Origin: a virus
Virus record (IMG/VR): IMGVR_UViG_3300020196_000050
Span: 1 to 54,247 of that record
Reading direction: 5' to 3' (one strand)
DNA: 54,247 nt
The stretch's first letter is position 1; each line of letters opens with the position of its first letter. Below, piece by piece: positions 23,207 to 30,842 of this stretch. The notes under the pieces are model-generated. The model saw only the letters and a list, made by a program, of their open reading frames with translations. It was not told the DNA's origin and ran no database searches. Position numbers and translations under genes: made by a program.

Positions 23207-23624
23207 TTTTACGTATTGAAATTATCTTAACACCTTTACCTTTATTTTTTAAGGTAACTTCATTTTCATGTGGATATAAAACGTTGTTATAGACTGTTTC
23301 ACCAACATCAACTAGTTTTTTAGGTGCTAATACGGTTATTATGTAGGATTGGTCTCCGACACCATCGGCATATGAATGATTATTTAATAAATCCTTTTTA
23401 CTTGTTGAGTAATGGGACCCCAACTCGTTAGTGTTAATATCTTCTTTACTTTCGACATGTATTATCCTGAATAATCTTATTTCTTCAGGTAAATTTTTTA
23501 CACTATGTATAATATCTTCTAAAACTTCTTTAGCCTCATCTTCATCATAATTCATATCCCGTTTTAATAAAGAAAGATATTTTTCTTTATTAATTTTTTC
23601 GGTAAGCAACTGAAGTAGTTTCAT
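23196..23624 (-). CDS. ADP-ribosyltransferase-fold protein with capsid-targeting-like N-terminus
   Basis: 142 residues. MKLLQLLTEKINKEKYLSLL resembles the shared segment. The body matches the R-S-E layout of mono-ADP-ribosyltransferases: Arg53 in RLFRIIHV, STS at 73-75 in SHYSTSKKDL, and ENE at 120-122 in LYPHENEVTLKNKG, giving the E-x-E catalytic pattern. SYIITVLAPKKLVDVG is the usual strand between. T4 carries a virion ART, Alt, with a targeting sequence, so this may be an injected host-modifying enzyme. A TATTTATC box is 3 nt upstream. Confidence 0.65.
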   Translation of the reverse strand: MKLLQLLTEKINKEKYLSLLKRDMNYDEDEAKEVLEDIIHSVKNLPEEIRLFRIIHVESKEDINTNELGSHYSTSKKDLLNNHSYADGVGDQSYIITVLAPKKLVDVGETVYNNVLYPHENEVTLKNKGKGVKIISIRKTKE

Positions 23625-23627
23625 ATA

Positions 23628-23635
23628 GATAAATA
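23628..23635 (-). promoter_or_regulatory. TATTTATC box, 3 nt before ATG
   Basis: Minus-strand box, TAT, then the ATG at 23624. Confidence 0.5.
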
Positions 23636-23642
23636 TGGAAGA

Positions 23643-23816
23643 CTAAACCTTTCGTCTGGTCACTGAAGGTTTTCTCTCCACCTTATATTTTATTTCGACC
23701 TCGCAAGGATTAACCATACTCTTTTTACTATCATATCTCCATATAGTGATTGTTTCATCGTCCTCATAACGACGCTCCCATTTTTTATGTTCGATTTGCT
23801 CCTTTTTCTTACTCAT
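23643..23816 (-). CDS. Small unknown basic protein, 57 aa
   Basis: ATG at 23816, TAG at 23643. MSKKKEQIEHKKWERRYEDD, then TITIWRYDSKKSMVNPCEVE. A compact basic/beta protein; similar short WERRY-containing proteins occur in phages by my recollection. Function unknown. Confidence 0.6.
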   Translation of the reverse strand: MSKKKEQIEHKKWERRYEDDETITIWRYDSKKSMVNPCEVEIKYKVERKPSVTRRKV

Positions 23817-23858
23817 AGAGCTAAGTTACGTAAAAAAATAAATATATCCAAATTGAGA

Positions 23859-23866
23859 TATTTATA
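23859..23866 (+). promoter_or_regulatory. TATTTATA box, 8 nt before ATG
   Basis: Upstream of the ATG at 23875. Confidence 0.45.
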
Positions 23867-23874
23867 ATAGAATA

Positions 23875-24927
23875 ATGAGCAATAGTCAACTTAAAATATT
23901 AATGACCGAAGAACAATTCAATCAACTATTGAATGAGGATAGGGGGGTCAACAGAGCGTCTATATCGTATAGTAATATTATATTAGAAAAAATTGAACCT
24001 TATATTTTAAACTCATTAAAGTCTAAAAAATCTGAAACGATTAAATTTAAAATCCCATTGAATGATTTATCGAGCGTGTGGGAGAATGATTTAGAAGGTT
24101 ATTCCGAATTCCCCATTTTTGAGATTAGAGTAGAGTTGAATATATCAATCCAAACGAAGAATCAAATGGATTACCTTTTTAGTACTGGTGGAGGGGCTGA
24201 ACAAATTAACGATAATAGTACTGAAGATTCTTTTGTATCATTACCACCAAGAGGTTTACCTAAAAATGTGAAAGAAATGATTGATTCTAGTTTAAGTGCA
24301 AAATTTAGTTTTGATGTTTTCTTAAGGAAAGATGTTGGTGAAAATGATAAACAAGATTTAATATACGATTTAAGGGATACAATTTTACACGAAACAAATC
24401 ACATGTTAGAATTTTTCAAAAAACATGAGAATAGTTCTGGTAATATTGACGTAGCATTAAGTTACGCAGGTAAAAGGAATTTTAATGTGCCTAATCACAT
24501 ATATGAAATATGGAGAGAATTTCAAACAATGGTGTATTTCTCGGAACCATATGAAATGAGGGCTATGGTACAGGAAATGTATAGTGTTAGATTAAGAAAA
24601 CCGTTTGAAGCGTTTAAACAACATAGATATTATAAAGCGGCAGAAATAATGGAAAATTTTAACGCTGATAAAATGTTTGATGTTCTTATCCAAAGAATAG
24701 AAGATTACAATCCTGATTACCTAATACCAATATTAACTAACTTATGGAAATGGTTTATTTCTGAATATTTTGCAATGTTAGAAGCTCAAGGATTCACACC
24801 TAACAAAAAGTTAGAAAAATCAGTACATATTTTGGATATTATGAAATTATTACAACCAAGGATTAATAAAGCTGGTTCAAGACTAAAAAGAAAATTTAAT
24901 ACCTTATATTCCATATCACCTGATTGA
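23875..24927 (+). CDS. Zincin-like putative protease with capsid-targeting-like N-terminus
   Basis: 350 residues. MSNSQLKILMTEEQFNQLLN then E|D is the shared segment (L-N-E site). HETNH at 172-176 in TILHETNHMLEFF is HExxH; Glu227 in SEPYEMRAMVQEMY is the likely third ligand. Before this lies a beta-rich part (residues 25-130). It shares the general plan with 10129 and 32332, but pairwise similarity is low. Candidate head-packaged protease. Confidence 0.78.
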   Translation: MSNSQLKILMTEEQFNQLLNEDRGVNRASISYSNIILEKIEPYILNSLKSKKSETIKFKIPLNDLSSVWENDLEGYSEFPIFEIRVELNISIQTKNQMDYLFSTGGGAEQINDNSTEDSFVSLPPRGLPKNVKEMIDSSLSAKFSFDVFLRKDVGENDKQDLIYDLRDTILHETNHMLEFFKKHENSSGNIDVALSYAGKRNFNVPNHIYEIWREFQTMVYFSEPYEMRAMVQEMYSVRLRKPFEAFKQHRYYKAAEIMENFNADKMFDVLIQRIEDYNPDYLIPILTNLWKWFISEYFAMLEAQGFTPNKKLEKSVHILDIMKLLQPRINKAGSRLKRKFNTLYSISPD

Positions 24928-24928
24928 T

Positions 24929-24979
24929 ACATTTTGTCATAACACCTCATTTTAAAAATGACATTTTGTCATGTTTTTT
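24929..24979 (+). terminator. Terminator with repeated ACATTTTGTCAT
   Basis: ATGACATTTTGTCAT forms a short hairpin followed by GTTTTTTT. ACATTTTGTCAT also occurs 30 nt earlier at 24931, so the pair could double as a protein-binding site upstream of dnaK. Confidence 0.5.
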
Positions 24980-25057
24980 TGTTTGGTATAAAATTTAACA
25001 TATGTGTATGGACTTGATTCCATAATTTATTTTTTATATAATTAATCAAAAAAAAGT

Positions 25058-26920
25058 ATGAGTAAAATTATTGGTATTGACTTAGGTACTACAAATTCAT
25101 GTGTTGCAGTCATGGAAGGTAGTGAACCTGTAGTAATTACGAACAGTGAAGGGAAAAGAACCACACCTTCAATTGTAGGATTTATTAATGGTGGTGAAAG
25201 AAAGATTGGGGACCCTGCTAAAAGACAGTCGGTAATTAATCCTGATAAAACTGTACACTCAATCAAAAGATTTATGGGGTCTAGTTTTGACGAAACTAAA
25301 AGTGAAGTCAAAAGAGTACCTTATAAAGTTGTTAGTGAAAAAAACAACCCTAAAGTTTCTATTGATAATAGAAAATACACCCCACAAGAAATTTCGGCAA
25401 TGATTTTACAAAAGATGAAACAAACTGCCGAAGATTACTTGGGGGAAACTGTTACTGAAGCGGTTATCACAGTACCAGCATATTTTAATGATGCCCAAAG
25501 ACAAGCAACTAAAGAAGCAGGTGAGATTGCGGGGTTAAATGTTAGACGAATAATTAATGAACCTACGGCCGCTGCGTTGGCGTATGGTCTTGATAAAAAG
25601 TCTAAGGATATGAAAATTGTGGTATTTGACTGTGGTGGAGGAACTCACGATGTTTCTATTTTAGATTTAGGTGACGGTGTGTTTGAAGTACTATCAACAG
25701 ATGGAGATACCCATCTTGGGGGTGATGATTTTGACCAAGTAATTATTGATTGGTTAGTAAGTGAATTTAAAGATGAAAATGGGTTAGACCTTAAACAAGA
25801 TTCAATGGCCTTACAGAGACTTCGAGAATCTGCGGAAAAGGCTAAAATTGAGTTATCATCCACAAATAGTACTGAAATAAATCTACCGTACATTATGCCT
25901 GTTGACGGTATTCCAAAACACTTGGTTAGAACTTTAACAAAATCTAAATTTGAACAACTTATAGATGGTTTGATTTCTAGAACTATCAATCCTTGTAAAA
26001 CGGCATTAAAAAATGCGGGTCTAAAGGTTAGTGACATAGATGAGATTATTTTAGTTGGTGGGTCAACACGTATTCCTGCAATTCAGGAGGCGGTTAAAAA
26101 ATTCTTCAGTAAAGAACCATCTAAAGGGGTTAACCCTGATGAAGTTGTTGCACTTGGGGCGGCAATTCAGGGAGGAGTTTTAGGCGGAGATGTTAAAGAT
26201 GTTCTATTGTTAGATGTTACACCTCTATCATTAGGTATCGAAACCATGGGAGGTGTGTATACAAAATTAATTGAGTCTAACACGACAATCCCAACTAAAA
26301 AATCACAGGTATTCTCAACTGCAGTTGACAACCAACCATCTGTTGAGATTCACGTATTACAGGGTGAAAGATTAATGGCTAAAGATAACCGAACTATCGG
26401 AAGATTCCATTTAGACGGTATCCCACCATCAATGAGAGGGGTTCCTCAAATCGAAGTAACATTTGATATAGACGCTAACGGTATAATTAATGTATCAGCG
26501 TTGGATAAGGGGACAAACAAACAACAAACAATTCGTATTGAAGCTTCATCAGGTTTATCAAAAGATGAGATTGAGAATATGAAACGTGAAGCGGAGTTAA
26601 ATGCGGAATCGGATAAAAAGGCAAAAGAAGAAGCAGAGATTTTAAACGGGGCTGATAGTACGATATTTAATGTTGAAAAGACACTAAAAGACCTTGATGA
26701 TAAAATCTCAGAAGAACAAAAATCGGAAATAGTGGAATCACTTGAAAAACTAAAAGAGGCTCATAAAAATAAAGATATTGAGTCTATCAAATCAACGACA
26801 GATGAAGTGAACACTAAATTTCAAAAAATTACACAAGACTTATATAGTCAGGTAAATGACCAAATGGGGGACATTAATTTTGATGGGTCAGATGTGGAAT
26901 TTGAGGAAGTTGGTAAATAA
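25058..26920 (+). CDS. dnaK: Chaperone DnaK (Hsp70)
   Basis: 620 residues, near the bacterial length. ATPase motifs: [18 protein letters not shown] at the start, [15 protein letters not shown], and the phosphate-2 loop DCGGGTHD at 191-198, where bacterial DnaK usually has DLGGGTFD. The linker [19 protein letters not shown] and substrate-binding domain ([20 protein letters not shown]) and helical lid are complete, ending EFEEVGK. It folds proteins with DnaJ and GrpE, which would come from the host. Viral DnaK is uncommon and may aid virion assembly. Confidence 0.97.
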   Translation: MSKIIGIDLGTTNSCVAVMEGSEPVVITNSEGKRTTPSIVGFINGGERKIGDPAKRQSVINPDKTVHSIKRFMGSSFDETKSEVKRVPYKVVSEKNNPKVSIDNRKYTPQEISAMILQKMKQTAEDYLGETVTEAVITVPAYFNDAQRQATKEAGEIAGLNVRRIINEPTAAALAYGLDKKSKDMKIVVFDCGGGTHDVSILDLGDGVFEVLSTDGDTHLGGDDFDQVIIDWLVSEFKDENGLDLKQDSMALQRLRESAEKAKIELSSTNSTEINLPYIMPVDGIPKHLVRTLTKSKFEQLIDGLISRTINPCKTALKNAGLKVSDIDEIILVGGSTRIPAIQEAVKKFFSKEPSKGVNPDEVVALGAAIQGGVLGGDVKDVLLLDVTPLSLGIETMGGVYTKLIESNTTIPTKKSQVFSTAVDNQPSVEIHVLQGERLMAKDNRTIGRFHLDGIPPSMRGVPQIEVTFDIDANGIINVSALDKGTNKQQTIRIEASSGLSKDEIENMKREAELNAESDKKAKEEAEILNGADSTIFNVEKTLKDLDDKISEEQKSEIVESLEKLKEAHKNKDIESIKSTTDEVNTKFQKITQDLYSQVNDQMGDINFDGSDVEFEEVGK

Positions 26921-26939
26921 TCCGAAAAAAAAAATAAAG

Positions 26940-26968
26940 GACCCTGAGTAATAATTCAGGGTTTTTTA
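26940..26968 (+). terminator. Rho-independent terminator after dnaK
   Basis: ACCCTGA (26941-26947), 8-nt loop, TCAGGGT (26956-26962), then T run. Confidence 0.8.
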
Positions 26969-26969
26969 T

Positions 26970-26977
26970 TATCTTTG
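26970..26977 (+). promoter_or_regulatory. TAnnTTTG (TATCTTTG) -7 element, 4 nt before ATG
   Basis: Box, TGAT, then the ATG at 26982. Immediately follows the dnaK terminator. Confidence 0.6.
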
Positions 26978-26981
26978 TGAT

Positions 26982-27482
26982 ATGAAAACAAAGTTACCAT
27001 ACGAAATGACAGGAATAGCGATTAAAGGTTATAGTGATTCTTTAACCGCAAGAACAGAAACAAATGATTGTGTTGTTAGGGCTTTCGCTTCCTCTTTTGA
27101 TGTAACTTATGATTATGCTCATAAATACGTGGCTGAAGAGTTTAAAAGACAACCAAGAAAAGGTACATATTTCACCGCATCTAAGATGGTTAAACTTTCT
27201 GAGAGCATGTTCAAGGTTAACGGTAAAAAAATACTCCCTATTGGGACAGAAATTAAAAGTGTTATATACCCATTTTCACTTTCATATGATGTTAAAGTAA
27301 AAGGTGAAACCAAAAAAAGACAAATGACTGTTGGTACATTTGTAAAGAAAAACCCGAAAGGAACATTCTTCGTATTAGTTAGAAGACATGCGTTTACAAT
27401 TAAAGATGGAGTTGTTATCGGGAACCCTGAAGATGCGATAAAAACAAAACGTCCTATGATGGCGGCGTTCAAAATTAAATAA
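26982..27482 (+). CDS. Papain-like cysteine protease-fold protein
   Basis: 166 residues. TNDCVVRAFASSFDVTYDYA, with an N-D-C segment like the catalytic Cys of small papain-like phage proteins, then a conserved GTF and RRHAFTIKDGVVIGN, where His and a following Asn fit the rest of the catalytic set. Possible deubiquitinase- or peptidase-like enzyme or a transglutaminase relative; the target is unknown. Own promoter 4 nt upstream. The next gene starts 3 nt after its stop. Confidence 0.65.
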   Translation: MKTKLPYEMTGIAIKGYSDSLTARTETNDCVVRAFASSFDVTYDYAHKYVAEEFKRQPRKGTYFTASKMVKLSESMFKVNGKKILPIGTEIKSVIYPFSLSYDVKVKGETKKRQMTVGTFVKKNPKGTFFVLVRRHAFTIKDGVVIGNPEDAIKTKRPMMAAFKIK

Positions 27483-27485
27483 GTT

Positions 27486-28064
27486 ATGAAAGTATTATTT
27501 TTAGACCATGATGGAGTAATTTGTCTCTCCAATAATTGGGGTGGACGAACAAAGAAATGGGCAAAGTATCGTAGTGAAAACCCTGATAGTAGTAAAGATA
27601 AAAAAGATGTTCCTGTAGAATATCGTTTTGATGACTTCGATAAAAAGGCAATTAAGATACTTAATGAAATAATAGAAGAAACAGGTTGTGAAATTGTTGT
27701 AAGTTCTGATTGGAAGTTACACGCAACATTAGAAGAACTTGGTGATTACTACGAAAGTCAAGGGATTATCAAACGACCAATTGCTCTAACACCAAACATA
27801 CAAAATTGTAAAGATTACGATAGTAATTTTTTATGGTCACGACGATGGGAGTCGGAACAAATACGAACTATTGAAATAAAACAATACCTTCACGATAATC
27901 CTGAAGTAACACATTGGGTTTCTGTAGATGATTTGAATATGGGAAAAATTGGTGAGCCTTGGAAAGATGAATGGGCAATTGATAATTTTGTTTTAACACC
28001 AAAATCTAATGAAGGGATTAAACAATCAGGAGTAAAAGAAAAAATATTAAATTATTTTAAATAA
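27486..28064 (+). CDS. HAD-like phosphatase
   Basis: 192 residues. Motif I LFLDHDGVI (DxD nucleophile), motif II VVSSDWK and motif IV WVSVDDLNMG match the HAD superfamily of the compact phage type. Might remove phosphates from nucleotides or nucleic-acid ends; this group is often seen near polynucleotide kinases. Terminated by a strong hairpin. Confidence 0.82.
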   Translation: MKVLFLDHDGVICLSNNWGGRTKKWAKYRSENPDSSKDKKDVPVEYRFDDFDKKAIKILNEIIEETGCEIVVSSDWKLHATLEELGDYYESQGIIKRPIALTPNIQNCKDYDSNFLWSRRWESEQIRTIEIKQYLHDNPEVTHWVSVDDLNMGKIGEPWKDEWAIDNFVLTPKSNEGIKQSGVKEKILNYFK

Positions 28065-28087
28065 AAAACCCCTTTCGGGGTTTTTTT
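28064..28087. terminator. Bidirectional terminator
   Basis: AAAAAACCCC, TTTC, GGGG, T7. Serves the HAD gene and the convergent holin-like gene. Confidence 0.85.
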
Positions 28088-28316
28088 ATTCTTCAGTAGT
28101 TTCGTCTTCCTTAAAAAAGTTAGTTAAAAACTTACCAACTACACCTAAAGCGATTGAAGCACCTATCATGGCTCTTAATTCAGTAACCGTGAATAGTTCT
28201 TTTAAAGTATCCCATTGCCAAATACCACCGATTGCGATAACGGTAGCAACTGCCAATAATGAATCACCTAATTTTCTCCACTTTTTAGGTGTTGGTGACC
28301 AATAATGTTTCATCAT
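28086..28316 (-). CDS. Small membrane protein, holin-like
   Basis: 76 residues. HYWSPTPKKWRKLGDSLLAV leads into one hydrophobic helix (LLAVATVIAIGGIWQ), and a second follows (MIGASIALGVVGKFL), with an acidic end (KEDETTEE). Two short helices and a charged tail fit class II holin-like proteins, and the MKHYWSPTPKKWRKLGD start recurs in Bacteroidetes phages as I recall. Not proven; no lysin is adjacent. Confidence 0.6.
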   Translation of the reverse strand: MMKHYWSPTPKKWRKLGDSLLAVATVIAIGGIWQWDTLKELFTVTELRAMIGASIALGVVGKFLTNFFKEDETTEE

Positions 28317-28339
28317 GATTTTTATTTTAATTTAGTTTA

Positions 28340-28471
28340 TTATCTTCCTTGACCTTTATAAGATTTTGGTTTTTCTTCTTTTGGTCCATACTTTTTTTTA
28401 AGTTTACCAACAGTTTTTTTTCCAAAGCTTACTTTCATTGAAGATGATGAGGTTGATTTTCCTTTTGCCAT
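28340..28471 (-). CDS. Small very basic protein, 43 aa
   Basis: ATG at 28471, TAA at 28340. MAKGKSTSSSMKVSFGKKTV and a tail KSYKGQGR. Lys/Ser-rich, likely binds nucleic acid or is a virion accessory peptide. A TATTTATA box lies 33 nt upstream (28505-28512). Similar MAKGKSSSS proteins are frequent next to the holin-like gene in phages of this host group by recollection. Confidence 0.65.
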   Translation of the reverse strand: MAKGKSTSSSSMKVSFGKKTVGKLKKKYGPKEEKPKSYKGQGR

Positions 28472-28520
28472 TTTATTGATTTTATACGGTTTATTTTAGT
28501 CATTTATAAATATCAATAAA

Positions 28521-28552
28521 AAAGGGGATAGTAGCGAACCTCCCCTTTGTTT
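28521..28552 (-). terminator. Terminator for the gene at 28598
   Basis: Minus strand: AAAGGGGA, 12-nt loop, TCCCCTTTTTT. A second small hairpin (TCCTCT/AGAGGA) sits at 28581-28596. Confidence 0.75.
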
Positions 28553-28597
28553 TATTACCTTAACAGTAACGGTCCTAAAAGTCCTCTGTAAAGAGGA

Positions 28598-29110
28598 TTA
28601 TTTTTCTTTGACTAATACCAAACATCTTTTCAGATACTCTTTAGCTCTTGGAGCGGTATCTGAATGTTTAAGAACCTTCTCGATATCCTTAACTAAATCT
28701 TCTCCGTGTTCGTTTTCCTTATATAACTCAACTACCTTGTCCATAGCTTTGTTACATTTACCAGAGGTCTCATCAAAATAATTTTTATTTCTAAATTTAT
28801 TAATGTGATTCATTAGATTATATGCCAAATGTTGACCACCGTCATCCACATCGTGAAGTCTTAATGTTCTTAACATATCTAAAGTATCGACCATACCATT
28901 TATCCCACCGTCTCTTTTTAACATAGATGTTGTATAATTTCTAAAGTTGTCTGAAGGACCAACTATTTCATCTAACGGTAATGAATTTTCAGGAACACAA
29001 TTTAATTTTTCCTCAGTTGTTTCACTTTTTGGTTCCATACTATTTTCTTCGTTTATGTATTTTTTAATAATACTTCGAAGTTTAGCCTCATGTATCAAGT
29101 ATTTTTTCAT
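28598..29110 (-). CDS. Unknown protein with capsid-targeting-like N-terminus, 170 aa
   Basis: MKKYLIHEAKLRSIIKKYIN then E|E fits the shared segment, with INEE in place of a consensus site. The body is helical and acidic with no recognised enzyme motif (LDMLRTLRLHDVDDGGQHLA, then a C-terminal four-helix-like region). A TATTTATA box lies 13 nt upstream. Probably an internal virion protein; function unknown. Confidence 0.7.
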   Translation of the reverse strand: MKKYLIHEAKLRSIIKKYINEENSMEPKSETTEEKLNCVPENSLPLDEIVGPSDNFRNYTTSMLKRDGGINGMVDTLDMLRTLRLHDVDDGGQHLAYNLMNHINKFRNKNYFDETSGKCNKAMDKVVELYKENEHGEDLVKDIEKVLKHSDTAPRAKEYLKRCLVLVKEK

Positions 29111-29231
29111 AAAATTCTTTTTATATAAATATATTTACAAGATGATTTATTCGTAAATAGTTGTATTTATAATTTAGATAAATTAATCTGCGAGTTTTAT
29201 ACCATAAATTTTAAATCCATTTAAATGGAAG

Positions 29232-29450
29232 ATGACAGTAGCGATAAAGACGTGGAAGAAAATCTTCAAAGAAAATCTTTCGGTAAAATTTTTAATGATG
29301 GGAATGTTCTTCAATCCATTTGGGTTCGATATCATTCAGTATCAACTGTACTCACTGACAGGAAGTTTGTGGTGGGCAAATTTAATTTTATATTGCGTTT
29401 CGGCTCTTTGCTTTGGGTTATATTTTTACTTAAGAGAACCCTCTAAATAA
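29232..29450 (+). CDS. Small membrane protein, 72 aa
   Basis: MTVAIKTWKKIFKENLSVKF leads to two helices (FNPFGFDIIQYQL region and LWWANLILYCVSALCFGLYF). The FNPFGFDI motif recurs in phage membrane proteins by recollection. An overlapping frame starting at 29225 is polar and less convincing. Its end overlaps the convergent membrane gene by 25 nt. Confidence 0.6.
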   Translation: MTVAIKTWKKIFKENLSVKFLMMGMFFNPFGFDIIQYQLYSLTGSLWWANLILYCVSALCFGLYFYLREPSK

Positions 29451-29659
29451 TCGTCATCATCATTCTCCTTTTTCTCATCGGAAATAGGTGGCATCATACC
29501 TGTAATCCAGATATCAAAAATCATGAATCCTGACCAATATATAATCTCGTTGATATTGTATTCTGAAGGGTCTGTGGTGTACATAAAAAGTACGTATACA
29601 ACTTTGAATACAATGTATATTTTAATCGCACCAACTATAAGACTTAAAAATTTTATCAT
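29426..29659 (-). CDS. Small membrane protein, 77 aa
   Basis: Two hydrophobic stretches (FLSLIVGAIKIYIVFKVVYV and IIYWSGFMIFDIWITGM) and an acidic tail (EKKENDDDDYLEGSLK). Its start overlaps the kinase stop by ATGA, so it is co-expressed with that gene. Function unknown. Confidence 0.65.
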   Translation of the reverse strand: MIKFLSLIVGAIKIYIVFKVVYVLFMYTTDPSEYNINEIIYWSGFMIFDIWITGMMPPISDEKKENDDDDYLEGSLK

Positions 29660-30045
29660 AACTTAAATTCAAAACGATTTTTCATTTGTTCTAACTTGTC
29701 TTCAGGAACCCCGTGTTTATTAACACCACCGTGCCTATTTTCAACCACAATACTGAAGACCGTATATCCATGTTCTTTTGCAAGTTTGAAATATGGTTCC
29801 ATTTCCCAATCTTGTGTAAAGGTATTGGACACCGCAATTTCTTTGATACCCGATGTCATAGCATGTCCAACAAACTCTTGACATTCTTTATGAGCCTCTT
29901 TTATTTCTGAAGGGACAAAATTATAATTACCATCGTTATCATAAAAATAGTGGTCGGCCTCAAATACGTTCGATGTCAATTGTTTAGCAAATGTTGATTT
30001 TCCTGAACCAGGTATCCCGCGAACAATATATAAAATTTTATCCAT
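29656..30045 (-). CDS. P-loop kinase, polynucleotide-kinase-like (copy 2)
   Basis: 129 residues, same length as the protein at 9059-9448 and differing at about a dozen positions. Walker A is GIPGSGKS. The DNA and protein closeness implies a recent duplication or an exchange between related phages. Here it is paired with a membrane protein instead of a metallophosphoesterase. Promoter TATATTTG 4 nt upstream. Confidence 0.85.
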   Translation of the reverse strand: MDKILYIVRGIPGSGKSTFAKQLTSNVFEADHYFYDNDGNYNFVPSEIKEAHKECQEFVGHAMTSGIKEIAVSNTFTQDWEMEPYFKLAKEHGYTVFSIVVENRHGGVNKHGVPEDKLEQMKNRFEFKL

Positions 30046-30049
30046 AGTA

Positions 30050-30057
30050 CAAATATA
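30050..30057 (-). promoter_or_regulatory. TAnnTTTG (TATATTTG) -7 element, 4 nt before ATG
   Basis: Minus-strand box, TACT, then the ATG at 30045. Confidence 0.6.
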
Positions 30058-30104
30058 AACACTTTTTGTTTAATAAACAACTATTTATTAAGAAACGTTT
30101 TTGT

Positions 30105-30731
30105 ATGAAAAACATCGACTTAATAATTTCAAAAGTTCTCAATGAATATAAAAATCCTCCTATGAGGTTAACTGAAGATGTAAAAGTTTCAGATAATATG
30201 AGATATCACCTTAACAATAATTTGAGATTAAGTGAAAATGTAAACAGAATTTATTCTGATAAGTTTTTTAATTTAATCAACGAAGCAAGAAAATTATATT
30301 TTAATAATAAACTCTCGTTGAATGAAAATGATATTTGGATTGTTGAGTCTGATTTAGGTAAAAAAGTGATTCTTGAAAGTGGTGAAAAAGTTTGGTTAAA
30401 TGTCCCAATTTATGAAGATATCCACGGTTCTGTGGAGCGCACTTATTTTGAAGAAAGTGGTTTTTTAAATGAAGCCGAATACCAAGGAAGAAAAGTTCAA
30501 TTAGGTAAAATAATGCAAGGAGATATTAAAAAGTTCAAAGTGTACGTTAAAAACGACAAAGGAAAAGTTGTAAAAGTAAACTTTGGTTTTGGTGGAAAAT
30601 CTGCTAAAGGTAAACGAATGACTATTAAGAAAAATAACCCACAAAGAAGAAAATCTTTTAGAGCTAGACACAATTGTGCAAATCCAGGACCAAGATGGAA
30701 ACCAAGATATTGGGCATGTAGAACGTGGTAA
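30105..30731 (+). CDS. Capsid-targeting-like protein with C-terminal DUF5872-type domain
   Basis: 208 residues from the ATG at 30105 (MKNIDLIISKVLNEYKN); the frame is open further upstream, but that part covers the TATTTATT box. Several gp21-type sites: LINE|A at 57-61 and LNE|A at 121-124. The C-terminal 50 residues are basic, with RARHNC, GPRWKPRYWACRTW: Cys, His and Trp spacing like DUF5872-type tails found in many T4-like marine phage proteins. The first 120 residues may be a propeptide removed during head maturation. Confidence 0.75.
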   Translation: MKNIDLIISKVLNEYKNPPMRLTEDVKVSDNMRYHLNNNLRLSENVNRIYSDKFFNLINEARKLYFNNKLSLNENDIWIVESDLGKKVILESGEKVWLNVPIYEDIHGSVERTYFEESGFLNEAEYQGRKVQLGKIMQGDIKKFKVYVKNDKGKVVKVNFGFGGKSAKGKRMTIKKNNPQRRKSFRARHNCANPGPRWKPRYWACRTW

Positions 30732-30735
30732 TGAT

Positions 30736-30831
30736 TTAAATAAATAAATGTGAGATTTCACTAACTTTTATTGCAAAAAGATAGGCTTTACAATACCCAA
30801 ATTTTCCGTATCTAACCAATTTGTGTTTCAT
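30736..30831 (-). CDS. Tiny unknown protein, 31 aa
   Basis: Begins MKHKLVRYGKFGYCKAYLFA on the minus strand, TAA at 30736. Supported mainly by a TATTTATT box exactly 3 nt before its ATG, as for longer genes here. Confidence 0.45.
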   Translation of the reverse strand: MKHKLVRYGKFGYCKAYLFAIKVSEISHLFI

Positions 30832-30834
30832 ACT

Positions 30835-30842
30835 AATAAATA
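30835..30842 (-). promoter_or_regulatory. TATTTATT box, 3 nt before ATG
   Basis: Minus-strand box, AGT, then the ATG at 30831. It sits directly after the GMP reductase stop. Confidence 0.5.

Noticed and set aside
25645-26037. Minus-strand open frame inside dnaK
   Set aside because: A shadow of the DnaK coding frame; the protein is not plausible and there is no promoter or start context.
29225-29446. Polar frame overlapping the small membrane gene at 29232
   Set aside because: The 29232 frame gives a coherent two-helix membrane protein; the other has no such structure.
30066-30104. N-terminal extension of the DUF5872-type protein
   Set aside because: It covers the TATTTATT box, and the segment from 30105 begins with the shared leader pattern.
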